Positions 34,370 to 45,880 are shown, counted from the stretch's first letter. The stretch is 64,000 bases of DNA from Sarcophilus harrisii (GCF_902635505.1 NC_045427.1:591933665-591997664); one strand, 5' to 3'. Program-made: numbers and translations. The notes: a model not told the origin generated them from the sequence alone.

Positions 34370-35530
34370 GATGGGGTGAACGAGACCCACCCCCCAGCAA
34401 AATGCCATGTCTCTACTAATAACCATTGTTAAGTGGGCCACAGGGAGGTACATTATTAGGAGAAGGCCTGAATTACTATGTACAATCAGGAAGCCAAGCT
34501 ACTTCTGGAGAATGGCATGATTTTTTATAAATTAGAGTTAATTCTCTATATATTTTGGAAATGAGGCCTTTATCAGAACCTTTGACTGTAAAAATATTTT
34601 CCCAGTTTATTGCTTCCCTTCTAATCTTGTCTGCATTAGTTTTGTTTGTACAAAAACTTTTCAGTTTGGTATAATCGAAATTTTCTATTTTGTGATCAGT
34701 AATGATCTCTAGTTCTAGCCAAGCTACTTCTTGAGGCAAGCAGAGAGGTACATTCACAGGATTATTTGTGCTAAGCGGGACTTTTGTTCTTAGGTAGGCT
34801 TTCTGCTATCCTTAAATAGGACTTTATTACAGTAGGCCCTGGTTGAATTCCTTGTCTAATTCTTTGCATTGACAAAATTATCATGATGCCACACTTATTG
34901 TATTCAATCAGAGGTCATTTTTCTCTTCTAAAAGAAGCCACTGGCTCCCCACTTCTTCACTAAATCCTCTTAAGGTTAGCCCACTTACTAAGCAATATAG
35001 TGGCTAAATCTTTTGGGAAATTATCACACCAGTTAATGGTGTAATTCCCTGAAAAGTCCCATTTGGAATCCAGCCCATTTAGTGTCACGGTGTCTAACAT
35101 CTGTAGGAATTTAGCCCACCTGATAGCGTCTCACGTTCGTGAGGAACTGCCAGCCACTTCATGGCAGCAAGTTCTCTAGAAACTCTATCTTAGAGTATCT
35201 TTTCCTTTGTTACAGCTAGTTCATTAGGAACGTCCTCCTTTGTTATGACATCTTCCCCTTTATTAACAGCAAGCTCCACTAAGAAACTTAGCCTGTGCCT
35301 TTCCCCTTATTAATTACTAACTCCTCTTTGGAAACTTAGCCCACTAGATGGCATAATAAAAAATCTTTGCATCTTGATTTGGAGATGGTCTAATACTACA
35401 AATCCTTTTGAGACACCTTGTGACACTTGCCCCAAACTCCAATATATTTGGGGAATCCAACCTCCTGCATCCCAATATTTGGTGGTCTATATGGGGAGAG
35501 TCCTGGAACCATAATATATATTTGGGGTTC
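34370..35530 (+). mobile_element. Probable gammaretrovirus-like (ERV1-type) LTR region with nested L1 piece
   Basis: The 3' part (35340-35530) is LTR-like: a polyadenylation signal in 'GGCATAATAAAAAATCTTTGCATCTTGATTTGGAGATGG', then 'TTTGAGACACCTTGTGACACTTGCCCCAAACTCC' and a 'CAATATTTGGTGGTCTATATGGGGAG' junction. I remember the same layout from marsupial ERV1 LTRs. The upstream 34370-35340 has repeated 'TAGCCCAC' motifs and would be U3. The 5' border is a guess. An L1 fragment is nested at 34507-34716. Confidence 0.42.
34507..34716 (-). mobile_element. Internal L1 fragment with perfect 15-bp flanking repeats, no poly(A)
   Basis: About 210 bases of L1 ORF2 in antisense ('CTCTATATATTTTGGAAATGAGGCCTTTATCAGAACC', 'TTTCCCAGTTTATTGCTTCCC', 'TTTTCAGTTTGGTATAATCGAAATTTTC'). 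It is flanked by a perfect 15-bp duplication, AGCCAAGCTACTTCT, at 34492-34506 and 34717-34731. The end where an L1 tail should be (34507) lacks a T-tract and lies inside ORF2, so this is not an ordinary 3'-anchored insertion. Confidence 0.85.
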
Positions 35531-36364
35531 GGTGCTTCTACACCCTCATACCCCATTACAATATTCTTCAATACAATGATTGGGCACTCCCTCAACCTGT
35601 GAAGGGCAGAGCCCTATGCCTCTCATCCTATATTTTTCTCATCCATAGCTTTTTATAAATTTCCTAAAGTGGAAGTGTTCAACACAAAGAAGGCTTTTGT
35701 CTGGTCCTTCTGAAATTTCAAGAAGTCAGTGCAGCCCTCAGGCTGTTTATTTTTTATCCCTCATTTTCTTTACATGACTGATAACTCCCTCCACACCTCA
35801 CCACCCCCACACACCTCTTCTTTTTTTAATCATAAACATTCTCAGTGGCATTTTTACATCATTTCTCTAATAAATATTACTGGCATCATGCAGCAGATAG
35901 CTTACAGCCCACCGCTTGCAATTTTGAGACTTATGAAATTGTAATGTTTCATGATTCACAGCCATAGCATTACTAGAACGCGGGTTTTAAAATATGAGTT
36001 TTTGCACCATGAAGTTTGGAATCACTGAAAGAGGCCAGTTACCAAATGCAATTGAGCTGACTTTATTACTCCAATTCGATTCTAGGTCCAACTAATTGTT
36101 TATCTGCAGTGTCTAATCTTCAACATCTACCTTAGTTCTCATTACTCTTAAAACAATTATTCTTTCCCTTGAAAATCCAGTTTTGATGCTCTAGGTGACC
36201 AATTCAACCAGACAGTATTAGCTACTTTTGAATCCCTTTCTCCTTCATCCTTTCTTGATCACAGAATGTGTTAGGCATGTCATACACCAATCCTGGATCA
36301 TCTCCATCATCAGTGTTCTACACTCCTACATATACATGTGATTCTGAATACTGCTGAAAGGAAG

Positions 36365-36605
36365 GAAAGGAAGAAAGCATTTATTACTTAGCACCTACTA
36401 TGCATCTTGTGTTGTGCTAAGCACTTTATAGATATCTCACAACAATCTAGGAGACAGGTGTCATCATTATACCCATATTACAGCTTAGAAAACTGAGACA
36501 GCTAGGTTAGGAGATCTGACCGGGGTTACCCAGTTATAAGGGAACTGAATCAGCATTTGAACTCAGATTTTTGTGACTCCAGGCCCATTGCTCTTGTCTA
36601 CTATA
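36365..36605 (+). repeat. MIR SINE
   Basis: 'TTATTACTTAGCACCTACTATGCATCTTGTGTTGTGCTAAGCACTTTATAG', 'ACAATCTAGGAGACAGGTGTCATCATTATACCCATATTACAG', 'CAGTTATAAGGGAACTGAATCAGCATTTGAACTCAG' give MIR in full order. Confidence 0.85.
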
Positions 36606-36754
36606 TACAAACTAACTGCTCGAGAAAACTCATGTAACTTTGACAACTAAATTCACCAAAAAAAAGTTATTTAATTTATAATAGATCCTTCACTTAGGCC
36701 TTACTGACACCAGGCCCAACACTCTTATACACTGTACCATCTAGCTGCTCTCTC

Positions 36755-36895
36755 TTTACCTTTGCCTCTTAAAATTCATAGCATCTTCAAAGCACAGCTC
36801 AGATGCTACCTAATATAGAATTTTCCTGATTTCCTCAATTGTCAGAGTTCCTATAAAAGTATTTTATGTTTTCACATATTCTTTGTATTTACTTA
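36755..36895 (+). repeat. L2 3' region
   Basis: 'CATCTTCAAAGCACAGCTCAGATGCTACCTAATATAGAATTTTCCTGATTTC' matches the L2 'AAGTCTCAGCTCAAATGTCACCTCC...CCTTCCCTGATT' block. Confidence 0.75.
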
Positions 36896-37665
36896 ACTGT
36901 GAAGAGAAATGCAAATTAGAACAACTGAGTCTTTAACCTTATACTTGGCAAATGAAAAAAGACCAAATTGTAAATACTAGAGAGCTCTTAGTTGGTAGAG
37001 CTGCGAATTGGTCCAACTGTTCTGGAAAATGAGATGTAACATGCAATTATACTAGAAAAACTGACCCATACATACTCTTTAACTCAGGGATCCCACCATT
37101 TTACATATATCCCAAGAAGATGAAAGACAAAGTTAAAGGTTCCTTATATAAAATACAAATACACAAACACACACAGATATTGTAACAACACTTTTGCATA
37201 GTGGATAGTGGGAGAAATCTAAGACAAATTGCAAAACAGTTGCAGATCTATACTAGACTAAACTTCTTCACTGGAGGTTTCCTACACAAATGTTATTGGA
37301 GGAGGCAGGGCCTGGAAATAAAGTGGTGTTCATCAATTAGAGAATGGACAAACAAGGTGAACCATACAAAAGAACAAATGCAAAGAATTCAGAGAATTCT
37401 TGGAAATACTTGTATTGATAAAGAATTATGTGAACTGAATTAGAATACTTCAATAATATAAAGAAAAAGAGTGAAAGATACCCAAATCTGATCATTTGGT
37501 CCCCAATCTTGATTTCAGATGATTGCCAATGAATCATGGCTCTCTTCCCTTGAAAAGGCTATAGATAAAGAATGAGGTACATATAATGCACTGGTTCATC
37601 TTCCTTAGCTTTGTTACAAGAAAGGATTCTATGGAGATGAGATCATTGGAAAATCACATGGAGTT
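36896..37665 (+). mobile_element. Older L1 LINE, ORF2 end
   Basis: 'AGAAATGCAAATTAGAACAACTGAG', 'GTAGAGCTGCGAATTGGTCCAACTGTTCTGG', 'GGATCCCACCATTTTACATATATCCCAAGAAGATGAAAG', 'TCATCAATTAGAGAATGGACAAACAAGGTGAAC' track the L1 ORF2 end and 3'UTR. About 37195-37315 does not fit L1 and may be a nested insertion. Confidence 0.75.
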
Positions 37666-39025
37666 TTTTTTTTTTAATAACTTTTTTCTTTTAAAGAAAA
37701 ACAAATTGATCTGTATATATGATGTATCTCATGTCAATGGGTAATAATCTTAAACTCCATCTTGATACAAAAGCATACCTAGCTAGAATTTATAACTTCT
37801 TGATATTATATAATCATGAATTACAGAAAAATCAAAATTGCAGAGGGATGGAAAAACTTAAGTAGGCTACTACATATAAGAAGTGACAAAAATCTAAGTA
37901 TCCTGAGGTCAGGGATCATTTAATTTTGTTTTGTATATTAAGTGCCTAACTTGAACTGTTAAACTATATTTGCTCCTAGATCTAAGAAGGAACCATTGGA
38001 GTTTATTGAGTAGATCATTAGTATAATCAGACCTTTTCTTTACGAATATCAACATCATTCTTGTTGATTAAGTTCATAAACTCATTATCTTTAGAGTCTT
38101 TATCTTTACCCCATATATCCAATCAATTGACAGATCATAACCTTTTCTCCACATCATCTGCAAGATCACAGAGATGACAGGGTGGGATAACCCCACCTTT
38201 GGGAGTAGCCATCTTCTCCTGAATAGCAGTAGATCCTGAGTCCAGTGATTTAGGGTCCAGGGTTTCTGAGTGTTCAACTAATGAATACCTATGGGATGTG
38301 CCTCAGATGCCAGTTTTGTAATTGTCCTCTCTAGGAGAAGTTAATAGGAAATGAAAAACAATGATGTATCTTCCCTAGAATTCCTAGATGTATAGTGACC
38401 AATAGGATAGCTCAGAACTAATTAACATGCCTAATTGAACTAGTCTTGAACTGTTGGATTGCATTATTGAATGTACATTAAAACTACCTCAGTAGGTTGC
38501 CTGTCTTATGTTGTTTTCCACTACTAGATTCCTCTGACCCTTCTATTTATTTAGGAGAGTCTGTGACTTCTGAGTCATTATGCTTGACTAGAATATGCTA
38601 GGTCCAATTAATGTTCTCTCCCCTTCTTTAACTGTGCATTTCTATTAACTTGTCACCATATGGACTATATGTATTCTTCAAACATTTGGGCATTCCTATG
38701 TGAATGACTAGGTCAAACTCTTCTGAATAGATCTTCATCTCATAAAGGAGTCCCTGAAGTGCTCCAAGATTAATGTAATTTACAATCTATAAATAGAGAA
38801 CATATGGAGAACCTCCATAACTATAAAGAACTTGTCTTCTGTTTGAAGTTGGCCTCAAATCGCCTCCATAACACTTGTAAACACTTATGGTAAGCAAATG
38901 GTTCCCAACAAGAAGACATATTCACTAAAGGATTTACATAATCACAATATAATTAATAATATAATTATAATAGTATATAACTAATTCATGTTTTGGTTAT
39001 TTATCAAGTTTATTTAATCAGTACA
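37666..39025. other. Stretch without a supported gene
   Basis: About 37975-38045 ('GGAACCATTGGAGTTTATTGAGTAGATCATTAG') looks like antisense L2. The rest, including 38270-38560 and 38590-39020, is not recognisable to me and has no exon-like boundaries. Confidence 0.4.
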
Positions 39026-39029
39026 GTGT

Positions 39030-39750
39030 CTGATAGTAACTTTTGTTGTTCATTCATTCAATTGTGTCTGAGTCTTTGTTATCTCATGGACCATAAGTCC
39101 TTCTACCCTCCATTATCTCTTGAAGTTTGTCCAAGCTCACATTCATTGCTTCCATGACACTCTCCATCTCATCCTCTGTTATCTCCTCCTCCTTTTGCTT
39201 TCAATTTTTCCCAATATCATAGTCTTTTTCATAGAGTCCTGTCTTCTTATTATGTGACCAAAGTCTTTAAACTTCAGCTTCAGTATTTGACTTTACAGTG
39301 AATAGTCCAAGTGCATATCCTTAAGCACTGACTGATTTGATCCCCTTGCTGTCCAAATGACTCTCAAAAGTCTTCTCCAGAACAATTCAAAACAATCTAT
39401 TCTATAACACTCAACTTTCCTTATAGTCCAATTCTCACAGCCATACACATTTCTACTGGAAAAACTATAGTTTTGGCTACATGGACTTTCAATGGTAAGG
39501 TGATGTCTCTGCTTTATAATACATTGTCCAGATTTGTTAAAGCTTTCCTTCCAAGAAACAAACTTGATTTCATGTCTGTATTCACCATTTGCAGTGATCT
39601 TTTAGCCCAAGTATAGAAAATCTGACTGACATTGCTTCCATTTCTTCTCCCTCTATTTGCTAGAAAATAATGGGCCCAAGCCAACTTTTACACTCTCCTC
39701 TTTCACCTAATCAAGGCTATAACTAGCATTAAACATTCATCTTTAAGCTA
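39030..39750 (-). mobile_element. RTE (BovB-type) LINE, ORF end and 3' region
   Basis: Plus-strand text is the antisense of the RTE/BovB 3' part: 'TTCATTCAATTGTGTCTGAGTC', 'CCAAAGTCTTTAAACTTCAGCTTCAGTATTTGAC', 'CTGATTTGATCCCCTTGCTGTCCAAATGACTCTCAAAAGTCTTCTCCAG', 'AAGGTGATGTCTCTGCTTTATAATACATTGTCCAGATTTGTTAAAGC', 'GCAGTGATCTTTTAGCCCAAG'. Block by block it is readable against bovine BovB. Confidence 0.88.
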
Positions 39751-39989
39751 TTTCCCAGAGGTCCCTGGAGTTTTATGTTTCTCCTGTGGCTGCCCACAGC
39801 ATGGATACTTACTCAGAAGTTGACTTCAGGCTGTAGCAACTTTCTCCAAATCTGAAGGTATAATTTTACATCTGAGGAAGATGTCAGGGAGCTGATCTAG
39901 TAGTGATATCATTCTAAGTATTTTTCAAGGCAGATTATCTGGAATGAATTAGGATTCCTTAGGGCCCTTCAGTGGTAATTAGAATTTAG

Positions 39990-40150
39990 GAAGCAGCTGT
40001 AGTTAACTGAAAAGCAATGGACTGACTGACAATCAGGAAATCTGCTTTCTTATCCCCAGCTCTGCCACTAAGTAGCTCCCCAGCCTTGAATAAATCACTT
40101 AGTTTCCTCATATAGTCCCTTCCAACTCTGAAGTCCTATGAAACTATTAT
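39990..40150 (+). repeat. tRNA-type SINE fragment
   Basis: 'AGCAATGGACTGACTGACAATCAGGAAATC', 'CCCAGCTCTGCCACTAAGTAG', 'AATCACTTAGTTTCCTC', 'TCCCTTCCAACTCTGAAGTCCTATG' give a complete but shortened SINE order. Confidence 0.75.
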
Positions 40151-41435
40151 AAAATCATATGGGAAACCCAGAACTACAACATTCTCTTGAATTTCCTCAT
40201 GTTATCTGAAAGCCACATGAAACTGGAGAGGAGACTGTAAAGTTGCTTTTATCTAGCTAAGTGATTAGTTGGTTTGTTGGCATATTTGCTTATGTATTCT
40301 AAATACAATCTGTAAGAGTTTAGGAAAAAAAATGTCTTGAAAATGGTTTCTTTCCATTTTGAGAGTCTCTCACACTAAGATATTTGTGAAGTACCTTTCA
40401 TGTGGTTACCACTCTTCCTCTTCAGGGGAGCAATTGTCAAAGCTAGGGTTTTTTGAGTGTAGTATTTATGTTTATTAGTTTAGTAAGTCCATATAGAATA
40501 TCTTCCATGTGAGTTAAGCAATCTAGGCTTTTTATTTCACTGAAGGAACTAGTTAAATAATGCAATTTACAACAATTATTTTTTTCTAACATGGCAATAT
40601 ATTTTTAAAAACCCTCAAAATAGCATATTATCTTATTAAATATAGCTTCTTTCTACCCTAATTCTAGTAAGAGCCTTTTGTTTTGTTTTGCTGGTTTAGC
40701 AGCAGAAGGGCATTTGAGATTTTTACATAGGCTGGATGATAGTCCATTTAGTTAATCCTTTTGTATCTTTATCTTGGACAAGGTGCTACAGATGGCAGTA
40801 AGCTGAAGCCAGAATCAAAGAAAAGATAAAGTTGGATCACACTAAGGAAACTGCACCCAAGACTTTCAGTAATCCTAAGTGTCTCCTTGCTGTAAAAGCC
40901 CAACTTTCTAAGACCATTATCTCTAGTATGATCTGATTATAACAAACGGATTACCACAGTCTAATGAAAATAAAAATTGCAAAGAATTGAAAAGGCTTTT
41001 AATGGGTTTAAGCAGGCTATAGTATACTATCACTGCATGCAAAAAATGGCAAGAAAACAACAAAAACCATCATAAGCAACATGTGTGACTTGATAAAGAA
41101 TTACTTATGAAGCAAGAATGAGAGGCAAGGTATATCAAATACTACACTGGCATCCTTGAAATATTTTAAGAGGACCAGAACAAAGACTTCCACACACTGA
41201 GTCAATCCTTTATGAAAAGTAAATAGAAAAACAAGAGCAAGAATCTTTTTTGTAGACTTATTTTGTGTATTCTTGCTACTTCTTATTCTAAGTTCCTACC
41301 ATTTTTTTTTCTTTATCACCACCATTTTTGCATAAAACATTCCCTTGATTCTTCTAATTATCTTGGGAAAACCTCTTTTCTTTTCTATTGTTTTCTTCTA
41401 CTTCTTTGCACTGTTCATTTAAGAAAACCTTATTA
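40151..41435. other. Stretch without a supported gene
   Basis: The part from 40790 may be further decayed LINE sequence, but I could not match it. No exon-like region is visible. Confidence 0.35.
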
Positions 41436-41439
41436 TCTC

Positions 41440-42340
41440 TCTTTAACAACAAGGCTGGTGGAGTGATGAAATTCCAGCTTTGTTATTTAAAATTCTAAAA
41501 TATGATACTGTTAAAAGTGCTGCATTTGATAGGCTAACAAATTTGGAAAATTCAACAGTAGGCCCTGGAATGGAAAAGATCAGTTTATATTTCAATCCTA
41601 AAGAAGGGTAATGCCAAAGAATGTTCAAATTACCTAGTAACTAAACTTATTTCACATGCCAACAAGATTAGACAAGATTCTAAAAATTAGGCTTCAGCTA
41701 CATAAGAACTGAAAATTACCAGAAGAACACACTAGTTTTAGAAGAGGCAGAGGAACTAGAAACCAAAGTGCCATCATTTGCTGGATTATGGAGAAAGCAC
41801 AGGAGTTCCAGACATCCTACTTCTGCTTCACTGACTACACTAAATTCTTCAACTGTGTGGATCACAACAAAATGTGTCAAGTTTTCAAGATATGAGTGCC
41901 AGATCATCTTACCTGTCTCCTGAGGAACCTGTATGAAGGTCAAGAAAAAACAATTAGAATCCAACATGGAAAAACTGATTGGTTTAAGATTGGAAAAGGA
42001 GAACAACAAGACAGTTATATTGTCACATTATTTATTTAACTTATATGCATAATACATCATGTGAAATTCCAGGCTGGATGAATCAAAAGCCAGAATTAAG
42101 ATTTTTAGGAGAAATACCAACAATCTCAGATATGCAAATATATTACTCTGATGGTAGAAAGTGAAGAGGAATTTAAAAGCTTCTTGATTAGGGGGAAAGA
42201 AAAAAGCGTAAAAGCCAGTTTGAAGCTTAACATTAAAAAAGCTAAGATGTTGGCAGCTGGTCCCCCTGCTTCCTAGCAAAAATAGAGAGAAGAAATGGAA
42301 GCAACTGAAGGGGATGAACAACAATAAATAACAGAGGACA
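41440..42340 (+). mobile_element. RTE (BovB-type) LINE, reverse-transcriptase region
   Basis: Sense RTE: 'CAAATTTGGAAAATTCAACAGTAGGCCCTGGAATGGAAAAGATCAG', 'TTTCAATCCTAAAGAAGGGTAATGCCAAAGAATG', 'TTTTAGAAGAGGCAGAGGAACTAGAAACCAAAG', 'TTCTGCTTCACTGACTACACTAAATTCTTCAACTGTGTGGATCACAA', 'TATTTAACTTATATGCATAATACATCATGTG', 'GAAAGTGAAGAGGAATTTAAAAGCTTC'. These are the reverse-transcriptase blocks, including the FIDYAKAFDCVDH and LFNLYAEYI equivalents. It is truncated at both ends and decayed throughout. Confidence 0.92.
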
Positions 42341-43030
42341 AGAATAAAAAAGAAAGTTATCTGTACCAGTAGAGGAAGTACCTACATACATCCATGAGAT
42401 CACAGATCCATCTAAGTATCCCAGTATAAGGGTATGAGAGGGATGGCCCAATGGGTCTTTGGCCCTTACAACTGTCTGAGGATGGGGAAAAGTTAAAATA
42501 CTTTAGCTCTTTAAAGGGATTAGCCATAGTCTGCCCTGATGCAAGTAAGAGCAAAAGGTACCCATTGTTAGATAACATACAGAGGAAATCAGAGACTCCT
42601 TCCCCTATCCTGTTTTCTAAGCACCCTTCCAAGTAAGAAAAGACAGGCGAGGGAAGGAAATACCAAAAGTTTAGTCCATTAGAGTTGTGAAGGTTCCTAA
42701 AAAATAGTAGGTAGCAAAACAGAGAAGACACGCTCTCCCAGCTGGACCCTTCTTAAAATCCCTTCCTTGTCAACAACAGCTAGTGTTCATGAGAACAAAG
42801 CTTTCTCCAACTCTCAACAGGTGAGCATGAAGCAAGCCTGTTGGATTAACCCCTTGCCTAAGTAGCCAGTTTGTTGCTGCAAGTGGTCATTACACTTTCT
42901 GGATTAACAATATATTGACAAATATCTTTACAATTCTACAAATATTCCTTCAGTATCTTAAATCCTCAGAAAATTTTGTAGTTTTTCCCTTGCTTTAAAT
43001 TGACCTAAGAGAAAACTGAAGAGGGGAAAA
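42341..43030. other. Unrecognised, somewhat less AT-rich block
   Basis: A 61-codon plus frame (42451-42636) and a 124-codon minus frame (42731-42357) overlap here. Neither has a motif that I recognise. A donor-like CAG|GTGAGC occurs at 42818-42826 on the plus strand, but no open frame leads into it. A solo LTR or unique DNA is possible. Confidence 0.35.
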
Positions 43031-43034
43031 GTGT

Positions 43035-43400
43035 GGCATTCCTCCACTCAAACCCTGTGTTTTCTGTACAACTTTGAGCAAATTCTTTAATTGTTCTGGG
43101 CCTCAGTTTTCTTATCTAAAAGGAAACCTTTAAGGTCCTCTCTTGATGTTAATTCTATGATCTATAATTTCATAAATATAAGGAGCTCCCAGATTGGGAC
43201 CTCCCTCAACTAAAGCAGCTTATAATTAGTCTAAGAATTAGTGGATAAATCTTAGGGAGTTGTGAGAGACAAAAAGAAGTTAAGTCACTTGTCTAGGATC
43301 ACACTGTAGTGACTAAATTGAGTAATAAATACACCCAAACTTTGTCATTTCCTGACTGCAGGATCCATTCTGTGGATGATCCTTATGAATGGGGTTACCT
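43035..43400 (+). repeat. SINE fragments
   Basis: At 43035-43170 there is a tRNA SINE body ('TTTGAGCAAATTCTTTAATTGTTCTGGGCCTCAGTTTTCTTATC ... AAGGTCCTCTCTTGATGTTAATTCTATGATC'). At 43180-43400 there is a weaker MIR/L2-like stretch ('AGTTAAGTCACTTGTCTAGGATCACACTG'). Confidence 0.65.
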
Positions 43401-43889
43401 TATAATGTAATTTTGATGTGTTTCAATAACTTTTGAACCCTTTTGGATGGGATCCAAGATCAATCATTTCACTATTTCAGAGTTTCGGAGTAAAATTTCA
43501 AATAACCCAGCTTTCTCCTTAACATAGACGCCTAACAATGCATAGTTAAATCCTAAAGCAAATAGGTTCTGAGAACAGAAAAATAAAAGTTGCTCAGCAT
43601 GTCTTAAAAACTCCTGACAAATAGTCCAGTAGGTCATCTACACTACCTGATCCTAAAGGGTGATGTCTTCCTCTCCAGGATCCGTCCCTTGACTTTCTCT
43701 GCCATGCCGTGCCTCTTTCTCACTCTAGAGATGTATTCTAGCTTTGTGACCTCTCCTTATGACTACTTGGTTCCTCCCAAGACCTTCATTTTAAGGACAG
43801 TGTTCAGGTCAGTCCTGTCTTCAAGTTTCTACTATTGATTCTCCATATTATGCCTATCATGGTTCCATTTCGCTTGTCTGTGCTCCACC

Positions 43890-44070
43890 TCAGCTTCTTT
43901 ATGTGTACTGTCTTTTCCCCCCTCCCCCAATAAAATAAAAACTAGAGGGCAAGTACTATCTTTCTTTTGTTTCTACTTGTATTCTCAGAAGACTGAGCAT
44001 AGGAATACAAATATTTTATTCAGCATACATAGCAAGTGCTTAATAAATGCTTGCTGACTTGATTCAAAGT
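43890..44070 (+). repeat. L2 3' end
   Basis: 'AAACTAGAGGGCAAGTACTATC', 'CATAGCAAGTGCTTAATAAATGCTTGCTGACTTG' is the canonical L2 terminus. A further L2-like piece ('CAGCAAGCATTTATTAGGCACTTACTATGTTC') follows at 44210-44270. Confidence 0.85.
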
Positions 44071-44354
44071 AGATGATTAATGTTTTGGAAATGTATTGTT
44101 TGGAAATGTGGAAGCAAAACTCTGTTTAAAAACAATTTTCTTTGGGGGATGAAGTGTAATGAAAAAATTTGCCTGTAACTAATATATTGAAAATCATCTA
44201 CTTGAATCAAATCAGCAAGCATTTATTAGGCACTTACTATGTTCTATGATAACTGGTATGTGACTGAAGTTCTGACATGATTCAAATGCAAATTAATTAT
44301 TTAAAAAAATTTTTATAACCAGTAATAGCCATCTGACTTTTCATTCATAGATTG

Positions 44355-44395
44355 TATTGCTGTATGTGTGTGTATGTGTGTATACATCATGGATT
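44355..44395. repeat. (TG)n/(TATG)n microsatellite
   Basis: Short run of TGTATGTGTGTG units. Confidence 0.85.
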
Positions 44396-44929
44396 ATTAT
44401 TTAAATATATATTTAAATGCAAATTCTAATTATGTGACAATTTATTCTAACAAAATTAACCTTTTTTCTTCAATTCAATCTTGTAATTTACAACATTTTG
44501 CATTTAGCTCCTGAAACTGTCCTGAAGAAGGCAAAATTTGGAGGCTGACCTATATATACATAAGAGATTTTCTCATTATAAACATAGGGTGGTTATTTTT
44601 AAAATTAGAATATTTTCTCATATAAACCAATTCCCTCATACCAAGAATATTCCAGGAAGTTTGTATACTATTATTAAACAACTATGGAACTCCATAACCT
44701 CAATTCAAATAAAGTCTACTATATATTGAATTAGATTATAGGAGACTGCTTTTTTTCTCAAGGTAGAAGAATCGTTTATTTAATTATCCTTCTCTCATCA
44801 TCCTGTTAATGTCTTTATCCCTTTTAAAAACATGTTTCCAAAACACTGTTTATGAGTTCTGGCCTTTCACTTGTGTTTCATAAAGTAATTCTGACTCAAA
44901 TTCTCAACTAATTAGGAAACTCTATAGGC

Positions 44930-45215
44930 TCCTAGGTTTTAAAGCTGGAATTATGAAGGTCATCTCTTCCAAACTCGTTTTATAGATGAGGATTCAATTT
45001 CAAGTGGAAGAAATCTTAGAGTTCAGTCAGCCAAAAAGTCATAGCTTAGGCATTAGAAAGGCTCTCAAAGGTCATCGAATCCAAGCCCTTCATTTTATGG
45101 ATGAGGAAACTTGAGGTCCAGGGAGATTAACTGATTTGCTAAAGATCACACAATTAAGTTTCAAAGGTAGACTTTAAATCCAGGTCCTCTTTCTATTGTA
45201 CTACACTAGTCAAAC
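44930..45215 (+). repeat. Two adjacent MIR/THER1-like SINEs
   Basis: First: 'AAAGCTGGAATTATGAAGGTCATCTCTTCC'. Second: 'GGCTCTCAAAGGTCATCGAATCCAAGCCCTTCATTTTATGGATGAGGAAACTTGAGGTCCAGGG ... AATCCAGGTCCTCTTTCTATTGTACTAC'. Both are on the sense strand. Confidence 0.8.
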
Positions 45216-45234
45216 CCATCCCTGAGAAAGAATT

Positions 45235-45545
45235 CTCCAAACAGTATCCTCCAGTGTAATGGCACGTGAAGTTGGAAGATTGGAGTTTCAAATTCTGTCT
45301 CTAGTTCTGTACCACCAGGGCCAATCTCTCATCTTTAAAATGAGGACAGTGATATTTACATTCTGCCCTTAAAATGGGTTGTCATAAAACACTTAAAGCT
45401 TTGCAAAGTGCTCTGCATACTCTTTGCAAAGTGCTCTGCATACTCTACGATCTCTACAACAATCCATTGAAGAACGGCTGTATTATAAATCCCTATTTTA
45501 CAGATGAGGAAACTGAGGTTCAAGGAAAGTACTTTAGAAACTTTA
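45235..45545 (+). mobile_element. tRNA-derived SINE with an internal 23-bp tandem duplication
   Basis: SINE head and body ('GTAATGGCACGTGAAGTTGGAAG', 'CAATCTCTCATCTTTAAAATGAGGACAG', 'CACTTAAAGCTTTGCAAAGTGC'), then a MIR-like 'CCCTATTTTACAGATGAGGAAACTGAGG'. The 23 bases 45400-45422 are repeated exactly at 45423-45445. Confidence 0.8.
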
Positions 45546-45559
45546 AAGTGATGAGTGTT

Positions 45560-45628
45560 CATCTCTACACAAATATGTATATATGAATACATGCAGGTAT
45601 ATATGAGTATATACATGTATATGCAACT

Positions 45629-45665
<37 letters not shown>

Positions 45666-45690
45666 TATAATATGTATATGTGTATACAGA
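45560..45690. repeat. (AT)n / TATG-rich microsatellite
   Basis: Alternating TATA/TATG units with a pure (AT)n core near 45630-45661. It is the source of the tyrosine/isoleucine-rich minus-strand frame here, which is not a gene. Confidence 0.95.
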
Positions 45691-45699
45691 TACCCATAC

Positions 45700-45880
45700 T
45701 CCTGTCAAGTGATTAGCTAGTCTACACTTGAAGATCTCAAGGGTCTTTTAAGGAAATATTTCTTTGTGTCTAAAAGAAACCCGCCTCTAACTTCCATCCA
45801 TTGCTTCTATTTTATTTCCTCTAGGACGAAGTCAAACAACTTGAATCATCTTTCTTTAGCAATGAGACATTTTAGAAGCA
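45700..45880 (-). repeat. CR1/L3 LINE fragment
   Basis: Antisense CR1/L3 end: 'TCTACACTTGAAGATCTCAAGG', 'AAGAAACCCGCCTCTAACTTCCATCCATTGC'. Confidence 0.65.

Noticed and set aside
42357-42731. 124-codon minus-strand frame
   Set aside because: No recognisable motif and it overlaps an opposite frame; composition does not differ from its surroundings.
45356-45697. 113-codon minus-strand frame rich in Tyr/Ile
   Set aside because: Produced by the (AT)n/TATG microsatellite.
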